This document shows positions 1 to 8,189 of a DNA stretch of 64,000 bases, piece by piece. The position numbers and the translations under genes are program-made. The stretch's first letter is position 1, and each line of letters starts with the position of its first letter. Below the pieces are notes generated by a model. It searched no databases, had not been told where the DNA came from, and worked only from the letters and a program-made list of their open reading frames with translations. The DNA is from Rhodoferax potami (lineage in GTDB: Bacteria > Pseudomonadota > Gammaproteobacteria > Burkholderiales > Burkholderiaceae_C): assembly GCF_032193805.1 (NCBI RefSeq), contig NZ_JAVBIK010000001.1, forward strand, positions 3,059,001 to 3,123,000, read 5' to 3'.

Positions 1-623
1 AGGCCGGCAGCTTCACGTCAGCGGACGAAAAAGTGTTGAAGCTGCTGGGAACAGGTATTCCGGTCGTGTTGGTCGCCAACAAGCTGGACAACGTGAAAGA
101 GCGTGCCAGCCTGGCCCCCTGGTTGCAAGCCATGCAGGCCCGCGCCAAATTCACCGAAATGATTCCGCTGTCGGCCAAGAACGCCAAGGATATTGAGCGC
201 TTGCTGGGTATCTGCGAGAAGTTCTTGCCCGAGCAAGCCTGGTGGTACTCGGAAGACGAGTTGACCGACCGCAGCGAGAAATTCATGGCCAGCGAGTTGG
301 TCCGCGAAAAGCTGTTCCGCCTGACCGGTGACGAGCTGCCCTACACCTCCACGGTGGTGATCGACAAGTTCGAAGAAGAACCACCGCAGAAAAAGGGCCA
401 AAAGCGCCTGTTGCGCATTGCCGCCACCATCGTGGTGGAGCGCGATGGCCACAAGGCCATGGTGATCGGCGACAAGGGCGAGCGCATCAAGCGCATCGGC
501 ATGGAAACCCGTGTGGAACTCGAAAAGCTGGCGGATGCCAAGGTTTTTTTGGAGCTGTGGGTCAAAGTGCGCTCCGGCTGGGCCGATGACGAAGCGCGCG
601 TGCGCAGCTTCGGGTATGAGTAA
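1..623 (+). CDS. era: GTPase Era, C-terminal part (5' end outside window)
   Basis: Era binds the 3' end of 16S rRNA and helps 30S subunit maturation. The window opens inside the gene; about 206 residues are visible in the frame starting at base 3. The G4 motif NKLD is at fragment residues 26-29, followed by the G5-like SAK motif, and a C-terminal KH RNA-binding domain with the loop VIGDKGERIKRIG. The P-loop and switch regions lie upstream of base 1. The stop at 621-623 is followed 127 bases later by recO, the usual Burkholderiales order (rnc-era-recO-pdxJ-acpS-nagZ). Identification is secure; only completeness is unknown. Confidence 0.97.
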   Translation, partial: AGSFTSADEKVLKLLGTGIPVVLVANKLDNVKERASLAPWLQAMQARAKFTEMIPLSAKNAKDIERLLGICEKFLPEQAWWYSEDELTDRSEKFMASELVREKLFRLTGDELPYTSTVVIDKFEEEPPQKKGQKRLLRIAATIVVERDGHKAMVIGDKGERIKRIGMETRVELEKLADAKVFLELWVKVRSGWADDEARVRSFGYE

Positions 624-627
624 ATTC

Positions 628-728
628 ACCCCCAGGCTTCGCGCACTGCGTGTCGCTTTGCCACCCCCCTTGCAGGGGGCAACGCCTGCAGGCTGGCACA
701 GCCAGGCCTGCGGCGTTCGCTGGGTTTA
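628..728. repeat. GC-rich palindromic intergenic repeat (REP-like)
   Basis: The gap between era and recO holds a GC-rich block with complementary runs such as CACCCCCCTTGCAGGGGG and GGCTGGCACAGCC. Related blocks, with C5/G5 runs around TTG or TTGCA, occur at 57774-57830 and 59640-59765. The copies are not identical, so this is best described as a degenerate REP-like family. Confidence 0.5.
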
Positions 729-750
729 GGCCCTCTCACTCCTACGATTC

Positions 751-1500
751 ATGGCGACCAAACGGATTGCGGACGAGCCGGCATTTGTGTTGCATCGCTA
801 CGACTGGAGCGAGAGCAGCTTGATTTTGGAGGTGTTCACCCGCCACTACGGTCGGGTGGCATTGGTCGCCAAAGGGGCGAAAAAGCCCACTTCGAGTTTC
901 CGCCCCATTCTGCTGCCTCTGCAGCCTTTGCACGTAGCCTTTGGAGGCGATGCCGAGATCCGCACTTTGCGCAGCGCAGAGTGGCAGGGCGGGCATGTGA
1001 TGCCGACCGGGGATGCTCTTCTGTCTGGCTACTACCTCAACGAGTTGCTCATTACTTTGTTGGCGCGGGACGACCCGCATGCCGCGCTGTTTGATATCTA
1101 TGCCCAAGTCGTCCGCGTCATTGCCAGCGAGCACGACGAAGTGCTCCAGGCGGCCCTGCGGACCTTCGAGTTGCTGTTGCTGCGCGAAGTGGGTTTTCTG
1201 CCCCAGCTAGATGCACAAACCATGACGCTGGCGCCTTTGCATGCCGATGTGCGTTATGTGCTGGTGCCTGAGGGCGGACTGCGGCAAGCAGGCCCTGACG
1301 ACCGGGTCGGCCTACTCGGAGCCCAGTGGGTGGCGCTGCAAGATGCGATCGCAGACGACGCCCCCTTCACCACCACGCTGCGGGCTTGCGCGGAGGTGAT
1401 GTCAGAACTCAAACCCCAGCTACGGGCGCTGCTGCACTACCATTGCGGCGTCAAGACGCTGCGCACGCGGCAGATGATGATTGATATTCAAAACCTATGA
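751..1500 (+). CDS. recO: DNA repair protein RecO
   Basis: RecO is the mediator that loads RecA onto SSB-coated DNA in the RecFOR gap-repair pathway. The 249-residue length is normal. The N-terminal OB-fold part is recognisable ([24 protein letters not shown], written in two parts: [13 protein letters not shown] and [11 protein letters not shown]), followed by the helical RecO domain. No zinc-binding cysteine cluster is seen. The stop overlaps the start of pdxJ (ATGA at 1497-1500), implying translational coupling. Confidence 0.95.
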   Translation: MATKRIADEPAFVLHRYDWSESSLILEVFTRHYGRVALVAKGAKKPTSSFRPILLPLQPLHVAFGGDAEIRTLRSAEWQGGHVMPTGDALLSGYYLNELLITLLARDDPHAALFDIYAQVVRVIASEHDEVLQAALRTFELLLLREVGFLPQLDAQTMTLAPLHADVRYVLVPEGGLRQAGPDDRVGLLGAQWVALQDAIADDAPFTTTLRACAEVMSELKPQLRALLHYHCGVKTLRTRQMMIDIQNL

Positions 1501-2246
1501 AAACCCATCTCTCCGTCAACCTGAACAAAGTAGCGCTGGTGCGCAACACCCGCCACCTCGGCATTCCCAGCGTCACCCGCGCAGCGACTTTGTGCCTGGA
1601 GGCGGGCGCCGCGGGTATCACGGTGCACCCGCGCCCTGATGCCCGCCACATCCGCGCGCAGGATGTGCTGGACTTGGCGGAGCTGCTCAAAGCCTGGCCG
1701 GACCGCGAATTCAACGTCGAAGGCAACCCGTTTCACAACCTGATGGATTGTGTGCGCGACCTGCGTGAGCGCGGACTGCCCGTACATCAGGTGACGTTCG
1801 TGCCCGACTCGGAAGGGCAGTTCACCAGCGACCACGGCTGGAGCTTCCCCGCGGATGCCGCACGCTTGCAACCCTTGATCGACGAGGCCCATGCCCTGAA
1901 CCTGCGCGTGAGCCTGTTCATGGACGCAGACCCTGCCGCCATGGCGGCTGCCAAGGCGGTGGGCGCTGACCGCATTGAGCTCTACACCGAGCCGTTTGCC
2001 GCTGCGTGGGGCACCGCGGATCAGCAAGCGCAATTGGATCGTTTCGCCGCTGCCGCCCAAGCCGCGTTGGATGCAGGCCTTGGCGTCAATGCCGGCCATG
2101 ATTTGAACCGCGACAACTTAACCGCGTTTGCGCAGCAGGTTCCCGGTTTGCAAGAGGTCTCTATCGGCCATGCCCTGATTGCCGACTCGCTGGAGCTGGG
2201 CTACACCGCCACCATCAAGGCCTATCTGGCTTGCCTCGGGCAATAA
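1497..2246 (+). CDS. pdxJ: Pyridoxine 5'-phosphate synthase PdxJ
   Basis: PdxJ condenses 1-deoxyxylulose 5-phosphate with 3-amino-2-oxopropyl phosphate in the last ring-forming step of vitamin B6 synthesis. The 249 residues form a TIM barrel with the expected active-site segments [22 protein letters not shown] and [12 protein letters not shown], which carry the catalytic His, Glu and His. Odd point: the first strand reads [13 protein letters not shown], where the enteric enzyme, as I recall it, has N-I-D-H; this may mark a subclass. It is coupled to recO by ATGA and is followed 9 bases later by acpS. Confidence 0.95.
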   Translation: MKTHLSVNLNKVALVRNTRHLGIPSVTRAATLCLEAGAAGITVHPRPDARHIRAQDVLDLAELLKAWPDREFNVEGNPFHNLMDCVRDLRERGLPVHQVTFVPDSEGQFTSDHGWSFPADAARLQPLIDEAHALNLRVSLFMDADPAAMAAAKAVGADRIELYTEPFAAAWGTADQQAQLDRFAAAAQAALDAGLGVNAGHDLNRDNLTAFAQQVPGLQEVSIGHALIADSLELGYTATIKAYLACLGQ

Positions 2247-2255
2247 GGGCGAGTC

Positions 2256-2648
2256 TTGATTTACGGCATTGGCACTGATATCTGCGATGTGCGCCGCATA
2301 CGCGCCAGCGTGGAGCGCCACGGCGAGCGCTTTGCAGCCAAGGTGCTGTCCGACGCCGAGCTGGCCACCTGGAAGGCCCGTAGCGCCCGCTGGCCCGAGC
2401 GTGGTTTGCGTTATCTGGCCACCCGTTTTAGTGCCAAGGAGTCGTTCAGCAAGGCGATTGGCTTGGGCATGCGCATGCCCATGAGCTGGAAGCTGTGCGA
2501 AATTGCCAACGAGCGCAATGGCAAGCCGGTCATCGTGTTGCATGGTGAGCTGAAGACCTGGTTTGAAGCCCAAGGGCTGCAGGCCCACATCACTGTGACG
2601 GACGAAACTGACTATGCCGCCAGCTTCTGTGTAGTGGAAACCCGCTGA
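2256..2648 (+). CDS. acpS: Holo-[acyl-carrier-protein] synthase AcpS
   Basis: AcpS moves the 4'-phosphopantetheine arm from CoA to a serine of acyl carrier protein. The protein is 130 residues with the N-terminal metal-binding motif [12 protein letters not shown] and the signature [14 protein letters not shown]. The start is TTG at 2256, because the family's conserved N-terminus (IYGIGTD) begins there and no ATG is available in frame. It lies 9 bases after pdxJ, so it is in the same operon. Confidence 0.94.
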   Translation: MIYGIGTDICDVRRIRASVERHGERFAAKVLSDAELATWKARSARWPERGLRYLATRFSAKESFSKAIGLGMRMPMSWKLCEIANERNGKPVIVLHGELKTWFEAQGLQAHITVTDETDYAASFCVVETR

Positions 2649-2658
2649 GAATATGAGT

Positions 2659-2715
2659 AAAAATAGCCGCTAGCGCTCATAGAATAAGCGCAAGCAGCTC
2701 CTGAATTGATAGCAA
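2659..2715 (-). repeat. Dispersed repeat A, copy 1 (acpS-nagZ gap)
   Basis: Read on the minus strand this is TGCTATCAATTCAGGAGCTG, then CTTGCGC, an ATT-containing spacer, then GAGCGCTAGCGGCTATTTTT. The family pattern is TGCTAY, an A/T stretch, AGCTGCTTGCGC, about 12 variable bases, then GGGCTAGAGGC and T-rich bases. This copy contains the TTG that could serve as an upstream nagZ start. Confidence 0.75.
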
Positions 2716-2723
2716 ACAACACC

Positions 2724-3827
2724 ATGATATTCCACGCCCCTCTGATCATCGATATCGCCGGTACCAGCCTCACCGCCGTGGACCGCAAGCGCCTCAAGCA
2801 CCCGCTGGTGGGGGGCATGATTTTGTTTGCCCGCAACTGGCAAGACCGTGAGCAGCTCACCGCGCTGTGCCGCGACATCAAAAAAGTGCGCGCGGATTTG
2901 CTGATCTGCGTGGACCATGAAGGCGGCCGTGTGCAGCGTTTCAAGACCGATGGTTTCACCCACCTGCCGCCCATGCGCGCCTTGGGGGATATGTGGATGC
3001 GTGACGTGGTGCCTACCACCTCCACCAAGAAGGCGGGCGCCTTGGACGCTACCAACGCGGCCACAGCCACCGGCTACGTGCTGGGCGCCGAGTTGCGCGC
3101 CTGTGGCGTGGATATGAGCTTCACGCCGGTGCTGGACCTCGACTACGGCGAGAGCAGCGTCATTGGTGATCGCGCGTTTGCACGCGACCCGCGTGTGGTG
3201 AGCATGCTGGCCAAGAGCCTGATGCACGGTTTGCAAAAGAGCGGCATGGCCAATTGCGGCAAGCACTTCCCCGGCCATGGCTTTGTGAAAGCCGACTCGC
3301 ACATCGACATACCGGTAGACAAACGCGGCCTCAAAGCCATTTTGGCGGACGACGCCGCACCCTACCGCTGGCTCAACACCGTGACTAGCAGCGTGATGCC
3401 GGCACACGTGATTTATCCCAAGGTCGACAGCCGCCCTGCGGGCTTCTCGAGCGTGTGGCTGAACGACATCTTGCGCGGCCAATTGGGCTTTACCGGTGCC
3501 ATCTTCAGTGACGACCTGTCTATGGCCGGTGCCCGCTTGATCGATGGCAAAACCGTGAGCTACACCGAAGCGGCTGTGGTGGCGCTGAATGCAGGCTGCG
3601 ACTTGGTGCTCTTGTGCAACCAGTCCATGGCCAATGCCGAGGGGGGTGGCAAGGCGGTGGACGAGCTGATCGACGGCCTGACCGAAGCCCAGCTCAAGGG
3701 CCAGTGGCAGGCGCTGGAGGCGAGCGAAGCCCGCCGCCGCGCATTGCTGCCCACCAGCCCTGCCATGGCGTGGGACGACCTCATGGTGCACCCCGACTAC
3801 ATGCAGGCACTGGACTGGATCGCCTGA
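2724..3827 (+). CDS. nagZ: Beta-N-acetylhexosaminidase NagZ (GH3)
   Basis: NagZ is a cytoplasmic glycosidase that removes N-acetylglucosamine from muropeptides during cell-wall recycling. The motif KHFPGHGFVKADSH (near residue 180) and the nucleophile region FSDDLSMAGA (Asp near residue 262) are typical of the bacterial NagZ family. I start at ATG 2724 (367 residues); an in-frame TTG at 2706 would add six residues but lies inside a dispersed repeat. It carries a short insert after MRALGDMWMRD compared with the enteric protein. Last gene of the era operon. Confidence 0.95.
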   Translation: MIFHAPLIIDIAGTSLTAVDRKRLKHPLVGGMILFARNWQDREQLTALCRDIKKVRADLLICVDHEGGRVQRFKTDGFTHLPPMRALGDMWMRDVVPTTSTKKAGALDATNAATATGYVLGAELRACGVDMSFTPVLDLDYGESSVIGDRAFARDPRVVSMLAKSLMHGLQKSGMANCGKHFPGHGFVKADSHIDIPVDKRGLKAILADDAAPYRWLNTVTSSVMPAHVIYPKVDSRPAGFSSVWLNDILRGQLGFTGAIFSDDLSMAGARLIDGKTVSYTEAAVVALNAGCDLVLLCNQSMANAEGGGKAVDELIDGLTEAQLKGQWQALEASEARRRALLPTSPAMAWDDLMVHPDYMQALDWIA

Positions 3828-3847
3828 AAGCCTGAGCCGCGCCGGCC

Positions 3848-4390
3848 ATGGACTTCGCCGCGCTGATCTATCACCGCCAAGAGTTTCTGGACGGGCAGTG
3901 GTGGTTGCCTTTTACGGCGCAGCTGGTGCACTTCAATCTTGCGCACGGCATGTCCAATGCGATGGTCGCGCTGGTGTTGGGCGCATTATTCCGGCCGATG
4001 CTGGTTTGGGCACACCAGTGCGCCTTGATTTTGGGAAGTGCATTCGCCGTTGCCGTGGTCGTGGTGTCAGATACGAACTGCGCCTACTACGCGGGTGCTT
4101 CTGGCGCGCTGTACGGGTGGGCTGCAGGCGGCTGCCTGATGACGATTTTTTCCGAGAGCGTCAGCTCCCAACCCCACCGGCGGATCGCACTTTTCGTGTT
4201 GTGCCTGTTGCTGGTGCGCTTGGTGACGATGCAGTGGGCCGGGGTCGGAGCTACAGCGTGGGGCTTTCCGGTCTATTTACCCGCCCATTGGGCAGGGCTT
4301 GTTGGCGGACTTGCAGTGGCTAGTTTCTTCATGCGCAGGAAGACGACGCTTGCGCAGACCACGCATCGCCAGCAGAGCGACGAGCGCTAG
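3848..4390 (+). CDS. Rhombosortase-type rhomboid protease (short)
   Basis: Membrane protein of the rhomboid superfamily with the catalytic serine motif GASG (Ser85) and the partner histidine in YLPAHWAGLVGG (His147). The early segment FTAQLVHFNLAHGMSNAM is the usual H-x-x-x-N-like helix. Rhombosortases cleave proteins with a GlyGly-CTERM tail, and the convergent neighbour ends in exactly such a tail. An in-frame stop at 3833-3835 and lack of another start limit the protein to 180 residues, so it begins at the W-W-x-L segment that normally follows helix 1; helix 1 appears missing. Its last 114 bases overlap the protease gene on the other strand. Confidence 0.8.
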   Translation: MDFAALIYHRQEFLDGQWWLPFTAQLVHFNLAHGMSNAMVALVLGALFRPMLVWAHQCALILGSAFAVAVVVVSDTNCAYYAGASGALYGWAAGGCLMTIFSESVSSQPHRRIALFVLCLLLVRLVTMQWAGVGATAWGFPVYLPAHWAGLVGGLAVASFFMRRKTTLAQTTHRQQSDER

Positions 4391-6217
4391 CTCCCATCCC
4401 GACATCGTGCCGCCACCGCCCCCGCTGCTACTTGCGGTGGCAAGGGTCGCGGAGTTGATGGTGAGCGTGACCGTTTGCGGCATGCCCGAGCGGCTGGTAT
4501 CGCTGGGGGTGACGGTGAAGCTATAGGTTCCGAGCACGGGGATACTCCAACGGAAGCGGCCTGTGCTGCTGAGTGTCGCCCCTGCAGGTAACCCGGAGCT
4601 GGAGAACGTGACCGTATCCGCCGAGTCTGCATCAACGGCGGTGACATCAAATTGGAGGTCGATGCCTTCGGTACCCGTTTGCGTGGGCGCCGACGTCATG
4701 GAAGGTGGAGTGTTTGACGCAGAGCCCTCGCTCACCTGCAAGGCCTTGACCGCTGCAAAGGCATCCAACATGCCGGTGCCGCAGGTGGTCAATGATGCGC
4801 AAACAGTTCCCGACCGGAAGGGGCGGGTGTTGTTCTTTAACAGCGCCGCAATTTGTGCAGGTGTCAGGGTTGGCTTGATTTGCAGCAGGAGTGCGGCGGC
4901 CGCGGCAACATGCGGCGCAGCCATGCTGGTACCGCTTTTGAGCAAGATCGCATCGCTCTGAGGCGTGGTCCGGCCCGTGTTGTCGGTGGAAAAAATGCTG
5001 GAGCCGGGTGCACTGAGGGCGACTTGCGCTCCAATGTTGGCGAAGCTCGATTTTTCCCCCGTGATGGTGTGGGCGGTCACCGCAATCACGCCATCGCAAT
5101 TTGCCGGCGAGGAGACGGGGCCCCCGTCGTCATTCCCGGCCGACACCACCACAGTGGTGCCTGCCGCTACAACTGCGTTGACGGCATCCCTATACGAGTT
5201 GGAGCAGCTTCCCGTGCTACCCAGGCTCATGTTGATGACTTTGGCGATATTCGGGTTGGTGACGCCATTCACTTGGCGAAGGCCTGCAGCCCAATACATT
5301 CCTTCCTGGATATCCGATGAGTAACCACCGCATACCCCCAACACCCGAACCGGCAGTATCTTGGCGCCGAAAGCACCACCGATAACGCCGCTGCTGTTAT
5401 TGGCAACTGCGGCAATGGTGCCTGCGACATGGGTACCGTGCCAGCTGGAGTCCTCCACCGCGCAATCGCTCGCGTTGGAATTCCAGTCTCCGGGGTCTGT
5501 GGGGTTATCGTCACGCCCATCTCCATCATTCGCCGTTGTAAATGTGGTGTTGATGGGCGGGTTATCGGCTGAAATGAAATCGTAGCCCTGCAACACGTTG
5601 GCCGCCAAGTCCGGATGGGGGCGATACCCCGAGTCCAACACCGCCACGATCACCCCCGCACCCGTCACCGGGGTGCTGGATCCAATCATCCGATCCCATG
5701 CGAGCTGGAAATTGGCCCCGCCGACCGCACCAGCAGGTGATTTGAGGTTCCATAAGCTGCTGAAAAACGTGTCGTTCGGCGACAGGTGCGCTTGCACGCG
5801 CTCATCAATCTCGACGTACTCCACCGCAGGGTCTTTGGCCAGCTTGGCTATGACCGACTGCATTTCCAGCCGGGTCAAGGGGGCGCCGGTGCTCGCCACC
5901 TGGATGCCGTTGTAAATGGTTTTCAGGTGGCGCAGATTCAATTCGTGCCCAGCCACAGTGCTGGCCGCGCGCTCTTTCAAACCTTGAACACGTTCCCTGT
6001 CGCTGGTCTCTGCGAAGAGGTGAGCGGCTTTGGACTCTTTGGGGGTCTTGAATTTGATGATCAACCGGCTGTACGTCGCCCCCTCCAGGGAGGCGGCGGA
6101 GCGGGCGACTTTGGCTGGTGGGCCCTCAGTGAAAGGCAGAGCAGCAAGCGCGGGTATCGCTCCGAGGGCAAGGGCGCTAAGGGTGGCATTTCTGAGTAAA
6201 CGCAAATAAGGTGTCAT
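4277..6217 (-). CDS. S8 (subtilisin-like) serine protease with GlyGly-CTERM tail
   Basis: Secreted protease of 646 residues. In order: signal peptide (about 1-26, ending PALAA); propeptide of the I9 type (about 48-145, with MQSVIAKLAKDPAVEYVEID); subtilase domain with the triad Asp195 (VAVLDSGYRPHPDL), His260 (SSWHGTHVAGT) and Ser431 (SGTSMAAPHVA); a putative Ig-like domain (about 505-590); then a glycine run (599-603), a hydrophobic helix (606-620) and RKRR (622-625). The last three parts make a GlyGly-CTERM signal, which rhombosortases process in type II secretion-linked export. A further 21 residues follow RKRR, longer than usual, and this part overlaps the rhombosortase gene. It is 11 bases after the lipoprotein gene. 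Confidence 0.93.
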   Translation of the reverse strand: MTPYLRLLRNATLSALALGAIPALAALPFTEGPPAKVARSAASLEGATYSRLIIKFKTPKESKAAHLFAETSDRERVQGLKERAASTVAGHELNLRHLKTIYNGIQVASTGAPLTRLEMQSVIAKLAKDPAVEYVEIDERVQAHLSPNDTFFSSLWNLKSPAGAVGGANFQLAWDRMIGSSTPVTGAGVIVAVLDSGYRPHPDLAANVLQGYDFISADNPPINTTFTTANDGDGRDDNPTDPGDWNSNASDCAVEDSSWHGTHVAGTIAAVANNSSGVIGGAFGAKILPVRVLGVCGGYSSDIQEGMYWAAGLRQVNGVTNPNIAKVINMSLGSTGSCSNSYRDAVNAVVAAGTTVVVSAGNDDGGPVSSPANCDGVIAVTAHTITGEKSSFANIGAQVALSAPGSSIFSTDNTGRTTPQSDAILLKSGTSMAAPHVAAAAALLLQIKPTLTPAQIAALLKNNTRPFRSGTVCASLTTCGTGMLDAFAAVKALQVSEGSASNTPPSMTSAPTQTGTEGIDLQFDVTAVDADSADTVTFSSSGLPAGATLSSTGRFRWSIPVLGTYSFTVTPSDTSRSGMPQTVTLTINSATLATASSSGGGGGTMSGWELALVALLAMRGLRKRRLPAHEETSHCKSANKPCPMGG

Positions 6218-6228
6218 CGCAAGTGCCC

Positions 6229-6603
6229 CTAATTTCGCATCGCTTTGGCATCCAGTTCGGCATATCGCACTCCGGGGGCCTTTGCGAGTTTTGCCACAAG
6301 GTCTTGGGTCGTCTGCCCGGGTTGTGGAGTGATGGCGAGCAAACAGCTGGTCGCTGACATCTTTGCCACAAATACGATGGATGCGGCACCGGTGGATGCA
6401 GAGAGGCTCCGCACCAGTGCTGTGGGATCTTCAGGGATGGGTTCGTGAGTGCCCACCATTAGGCGTACCGCTTGGGTGGAGACAGGTGTCGTTGCTGAGG
6501 CGACGCTTGGACTCATGGACGGGCCCAATCCGCAGCCGGAGAGAGTCGTTAAAAGCGCCAAAAAAATGCCAAAAGTGAACAGTTTCACAATGCTCCCTCG
6601 CAT
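6229..6603 (-). CDS. Lipoprotein with propeptide-like (I9-like) domain
   Basis: Predicted lipoprotein of 124 residues starting at ATG 6603, with a hydrophobic signal and the lipobox LSGC (lipidated Cys24). An upstream in-frame start at 6648 would put 15 residues before the signal. The rest looks like a free-standing protease propeptide: the end TQDLVAKLAKAPGVRYAELD matches the propeptide of the adjacent protease (MQSVIAKLAKDPAVEYVEID) almost residue for residue, and the preceding strand segments also line up (VRLMVGTH, SCLLAIT). The protease start lies 11 bases downstream, with AGGGG of this gene's end serving as its ribosome-binding site. A role as inhibitor or folding helper of the protease is inference. 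Confidence 0.75.
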   Translation of the reverse strand: MRGSIVKLFTFGIFLALLTTLSGCGLGPSMSPSVASATTPVSTQAVRLMVGTHEPIPEDPTALVRSLSASTGAASIVFVAKMSATSCLLAITPQPGQTTQDLVAKLAKAPGVRYAELDAKAMRN

Positions 6604-6721
6604 GTGTCGAAACAGAGTGGGGTGCGTGAGTCTGCGGGCAGACATCACTTTTTCACATTGTAGGCACGAGCCGAAAGGGCTACCAAAGACTAAGGAAAGC
6701 GGCCCGGTTGTTCGCCGAGTA

Positions 6722-6949
6722 TCAGGGTGAGCGGTGCAGCCGGGGAGCCGAAAGGGCGACGATCTGGTCGCGGGTCGCTTCGTCGATCAGGCGGTGCTTG
6801 AGCAGGCTGCCGTCTGCGGTCATGAGCGCCCGCAGTTGTTGCAGATCTTTGACGGTCGGGGCGACCTTGATCTGTGCAAGCGCAGCCTGGCTGTTGTTGC
6901 CTTTGATGAGTGCTGCCACTTTGGTGGCCCAAACGCTGGGACGAGACAT
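6722..6949 (-). CDS. Small hypothetical protein (75 residues)
   Basis: Function not recognised. The ORF starts at ATG 6949 and encodes a basic, helical, soluble-looking protein starting MSRPSVWATKVAALIKGNN and ending SAPRLHRSP, with no signal or membrane segment. I prefer this short start because the longer ORF in the same frame is only the mirror of the fecR-like gene. No clear ribosome-binding site precedes it. It reads towards the lipoprotein and protease genes but is 118 bases away from them. I have a weak memory of similar short proteins in Comamonadaceae; homology was not checked. Confidence 0.5.
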   Translation of the reverse strand: MSRPSVWATKVAALIKGNNSQAALAQIKVAPTVKDLQQLRALMTADGSLLKHRLIDEATRDQIVALSAPRLHRSP

Positions 6950-7114
6950 GTGATGGAGTGGCCAACTTTGATAAAGAAGGTTATTTTCGCACACCACCGC
7001 CAGAAACGCTTCATGGATTGCTACGAAAACAATAGCGCCAATGCGACCGTTGATCGCAATCCCTACATTTCTCCTGCTGGAATAGACCACGCCGATCCGG
7101 TACCATCGCCGGCT

Positions 7115-7588
7115 ATGACTCAAGCACATACCGGTTTTAGAGCGTTGACGCGCAGCACCATGTTGGCCTGCACCCTTGGGCTGGCCCTTTGGAGTCCATC
7201 TGTGATGGCGCAAGAGGCCCGCAGTGGGACGTTTAAAACAGTGCAGGGCGGTGTCAGGGTGCTCCAAGGCGATGCCCAGCGCGCAGTCATTCCCGGTGCC
7301 GGTGTGCAAGAGGCAGAAAGAGTCCAAACCGATGCAAGCGGTTCTGCCGTGCTGATGCTGCGCGACGGTACATCGATTGCCATTGGCCCGAACACCACCG
7401 TCGATATCAGCCGCTTTCAGTTTGACGGCACCACCCAGCAAGGCAGCCTCGCAGTCCGGGTGCTGCAGGGCACGATCCGGATGGTGACCGGCCTGTTAGG
7501 CAAGGTGCAACCAGACAACGTCAAAGTGACAACGCCCGCCACAACCGTTAGTGTGCGCGGCACGGATTTCATTGTGGAGGTGCTATGA
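7115..7588 (+). CDS. FecR-domain exported protein
   Basis: Exported protein of 157 residues. The start at ATG 7115 puts a signal peptide at the N-terminus (ends SPSVMAQ). The mature part is a FecR domain: GGVRVLQGDA, SAVLMLRDGTSIAIGPNT and the ending TTVSVRGTDFIVEV. Unlike true FecR it has no cytoplasmic anti-sigma part and no TonB-receptor or sigma-factor neighbour, so it is probably a periplasmic structural or sensory module. Its stop overlaps the next gene (ATGA 7585-7588), which encodes an OmpA-like lipoprotein; the two are likely made together. Confidence 0.85.
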   Translation: MTQAHTGFRALTRSTMLACTLGLALWSPSVMAQEARSGTFKTVQGGVRVLQGDAQRAVIPGAGVQEAERVQTDASGSAVLMLRDGTSIAIGPNTTVDISRFQFDGTTQQGSLAVRVLQGTIRMVTGLLGKVQPDNVKVTTPATTVSVRGTDFIVEVL

Positions 7589-8172
7589 GCGTGCGTTACC
7601 TCGTTGTTGTTGCATTGCTCGGCCTGCAAGCATGTGCCCCTGTAAGCCGTGTTATTTTGTTGCCGGATAGTGAGGGCCGGTCTACCGCAGTCCAGGTGAG
7701 CAATGCCGGCGGTGTAGTGGATTTGACCCAGCCCTTTCAAACTGCAGCGTTGCAGCAGGACGGCCGCTTGGAAGCAGGCGTACTCAGTGCTGATGAAGTT
7801 CAAGAGAAATACAAGGGGCTGCTGGCGTTGCCGATGCCCACAGCGTCTCAATTGACATTGCGGTTTGAGCCTGGCACATCCAATTTGACGGCGGAGTCTC
7901 AGGGCCAGCTCCCGGAGATCATTGCGTTGGCTTCACAGCGGGCAGGCGGTGAAATCCTGGTGGTGGGTCATACCGACCGCACAGGGAGCCCGCAGGCCAA
8001 CGACACTTTGTCATTGCAGCGAGCGCAAGCGGTGCGTGAGCTGCTGGTACAGCGCGGCTTTGCGCCTGAACGGATTGAGGCAATTGGCCGTGGCGAGCGT
8101 GAGCCGGTGGTCCCGACCGAAGCCAATGTGAATGAACCCCGTAACCGCCGCGCAGAAATCATCATTCGCTGA
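7585..8172 (+). CDS. OmpA-family lipoprotein
   Basis: Lipoprotein of 195 residues: signal with lipobox LQAC (Cys17), a middle region without recognised domain (with SRVILLPDSEGR), and a C-terminal OmpA/Pal peptidoglycan-binding domain from about residue 85. The OmpA signature is seen as VVGHTDRTGSPQANDTLSLQ and the ending NEPRNRRAEIII. It should tether the outer membrane to the cell wall. Translationally coupled to the FecR-domain gene, suggesting a shared envelope role, but the pathway is unknown. Confidence 0.9.
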   Translation: MSVRYLVVVALLGLQACAPVSRVILLPDSEGRSTAVQVSNAGGVVDLTQPFQTAALQQDGRLEAGVLSADEVQEKYKGLLALPMPTASQLTLRFEPGTSNLTAESQGQLPEIIALASQRAGGEILVVGHTDRTGSPQANDTLSLQRAQAVRELLVQRGFAPERIEAIGRGEREPVVPTEANVNEPRNRRAEIIIR

Positions 8173-8189
8173 GCGCGTTTGGGTCTTTG

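Noticed and set aside
6734-7114. Long N-terminal extension of the FecR-domain protein
   Set aside because: The signal peptide begins at 7115; upstream residues have no family similarity and overlap the small minus-strand ORF.
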